64,000 nt of DNA from an uncultured Clostridia bacterium. GTDB taxonomy: Bacteria > Bacillota > Clostridia > UBA1381. The position numbers and the translations under genes were made by a program. Location of the stretch: NCBI GenBank assembly GCA_934454145.1, contig CAKSFT010000008.1, forward strand, positions 150,410 through 214,409. Direction: 5' to 3'. The notes below the pieces were generated by a model. That model saw nothing but the letters and a program-made list of their open reading frames with translations. It did not search any database and was not told the DNA's origin. Positions 63,280 to 64,000 of the stretch are shown piece by piece; within the stretch, counting starts at the first letter, position 1, and every line of letters starts with the position of its first letter.

Positions 63280-63513
63280 ATGGGCACTTTTTCTGATTTT
63301 GCTTGTGCCGCCGCGCCGTGGGCGGCGATGGGGTTGCTTTTGGCGGTATTTTTGGCTCGCAGTGCGGCAAAGGAAAAGAAAGGCGAAAAACGCGGCAGCA
63401 ACTACGGCATGGAGGGGGTGAGCCTCGGGATGTGTTTCGGCATGCTCATCGGGACAACGCTGGGGGACAGCATCAGCTTTGTCTGTACAACGGTTATAAA
63501 AATCGTCTTTTAA
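63280..63513 (+). CDS. Small membrane protein
   Basis: 77 residues with one clear N-terminal helix (APWAAMGLLLAVFLA), a charged loop (AAKEKKGEKRGSN) and a Gly-rich second segment (VSLGMCFGMLIGTTLG). It resembles two-helix small membrane proteins common in Clostridia, of unknown role. ATG after GGGGGAA. Its C-terminal end (VCTTVIKIVF) may be altered, because the next fragment follows closely. Confidence 0.6.
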   Translation: MGTFSDFACAAAPWAAMGLLLAVFLARSAAKEKKGEKRGSNYGMEGVSLGMCFGMLIGTTLGDSISFVCTTVIKIVF

Positions 63514-63564
63514 TAATAATATGTTCTGATTTTTACAGGTGCGGCGGGATATATAGGTATAAGA

Positions 63565-63780
63565 TTGTCATACCAAACAAAGCCCGTTATGCCGTCATTT
63601 CCGATGATGATAAAAATTGCCGACCTGTTCCACACAACCATTGACGGTTTGCTGTGCGAAAGCACTGCCGGGGGCGGCAGTGAAAGCGAACTGACACAGC
63701 TTATAAACAGCCTGTCCCCCGAAAAGCAAAATAAACTGTGTGAATATCTGAAATGCGTCCTACCGTACTTGAAATTATAA
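63565..63780 (+). pseudogene. C-terminal fragment of an XRE-family regulator
   Basis: A 71-codon frame whose first part (MPSFPMMIKIADLFHTTIDGLL) is the last helix region of a Cro/CI-type HTH domain, followed by a short tail (SLSPEKQNKLCEYLK). The preceding HTH helices are absent; the frame continues upstream as hydrophobic residues (VLIFTGAAGYIGIR) unrelated to XRE. It is probably the product of a deletion joining two genes. Confidence 0.55.
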
Positions 63781-63812
63781 AAAAGCGTGTGCTCCGTTGC
63801 GCACGCTTATCC
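63781..63812 (+). terminator. Terminator after the XRE fragment
   Basis: AAGCGTGTGC / GCGCACGCTT stem (one G-T pair) with a 6-base loop, then ATCCTTT. Confidence 0.7.
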
Positions 63813-63839
63813 TTTAGTCTGTTATTTAATAAGAAAGAG

Positions 63840-63865
63840 CATTCTTGACAGGGTTTTCAAGAATG
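63840..63865 (-). terminator. Probable terminator of the minus-strand gene
   Basis: CATTCTTGA / TCAAGAATG stem with an 8-base loop, lying 18 bases beyond the stop of the minus-strand gene and followed on that strand by CTCTTTCTT. Confidence 0.6.
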
Positions 63866-63883
63866 ATCTTTATATTGATTGAT

Positions 63884-64000
63884 TTATTTTACTGTTTCAA
63901 AATCGCATATCGGCATCATGCTGCCCATGCTTTCCCAGACCATGACCTTTGCCGAATCAAATTCTTTGTTTACGACAAAATAAATGGTTCTGCCCTTGTT
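63884..64000 (-). CDS. C-terminus of a secreted/surface protein (partial)
   Basis: The last 38 codons of a gene running in from the right on the minus strand, ending KVMVWESMGSMMPICDFETV. This type of ending, a beta strand with V-x-VWDSMxxMxPL, is what I recall closing large clostridial cell-surface glycan-active proteins. Only this tail is visible, so no function is given. The frame is open to the window edge. Confidence 0.65.
   Translation of the reverse strand, partial: NKGRTIYFVVNKEFDSAKVMVWESMGSMMPICDFETVK

Overview
The window reads as chromosomal DNA of a strictly anaerobic, Gram-positive Clostridia bacterium. The evidence is the hemW-hrcA-grpE-dnaK-dnaJ order with a perfect CIRCE operator, a WalRK-YycHI envelope-stress module, NfnAB-type flavin oxidoreductases, S-layer-homology (SLH) proteins, AGGAGG-type ribosome sites and frequent TTG/GTG starts. 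The secreted beta-helix, SLH and copper-amine-oxidase-like proteins, and the remains of a rhamnosidase/unsaturated-uronyl hydrolase locus, suggest a gut plant-polysaccharide (pectin) degrader, perhaps related to Monoglobus. That placement is inference only.

Layout. 1-5.8 kb: 3' part of hemW, then the CIRCE-controlled hrcA-grpE-dnaK operon and a separately promoted dnaJ. 5.8-8.9 kb: divergent hisD-like and hisB-like genes that have lost metal ligands, then a HAD phosphatase. 9.1-14.4 kb: murD, three tandem M42 aminopeptidases, an EamA-type transporter and a broken small ORF. 14.5-18.4 kb: a strikingly AT-rich cassette with two fused ABC exporters and a 36-codon peptide gene, closed by a strong terminator. 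18.4-23.2 kb: tcdA (minus strand), a glucose-family PTS IICBA, HPr and a MATE transporter. 23.4-29.7 kb: aroB-lspA-rluD-ddl-murI-DUF1934-S41 protease, a tightly packed run. 29.8-35.1 kb: walR-walK, a small exported protein, yycH-like and yycI. 35.2-43.6 kb: nfnA-nfnB, a small (p)ppGpp synthetase translationally coupled to an ABC-2/GldG/DUF4340 export cluster, and a second RluA-family synthase.

43.6-59.5 kb is an accessory surface-polysaccharide region. It holds an AraC regulator, a decayed GH78-GH88 chimera, two large paralogous beta-helix proteins, a LamG/copper-amine-oxidase-N protein, an Ig-like secreted protein, a frameshifted SLH protein, an 852-residue secreted protein and a frameshifted AraC regulator. 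Three of these genes carry single-base changes in homopolymer tracts, five in all, while the housekeeping genes look intact. 59.5-64 kb: an alpha/beta hydrolase, a DeoR repressor divergent from a second MATE transporter, then a stretch of decayed regulators (TetR without its HTH, a C-terminal XRE fragment) and the C-terminus of a secreted protein entering on the minus strand.

No tRNA, rRNA, CRISPR array, insertion sequence or riboswitch was recognised. The most unusual items are the AT-rich two-exporter plus micropeptide cassette, the HisD/HisB pair lacking metal ligands, and the homopolymer frameshifts confined to surface and regulatory genes.
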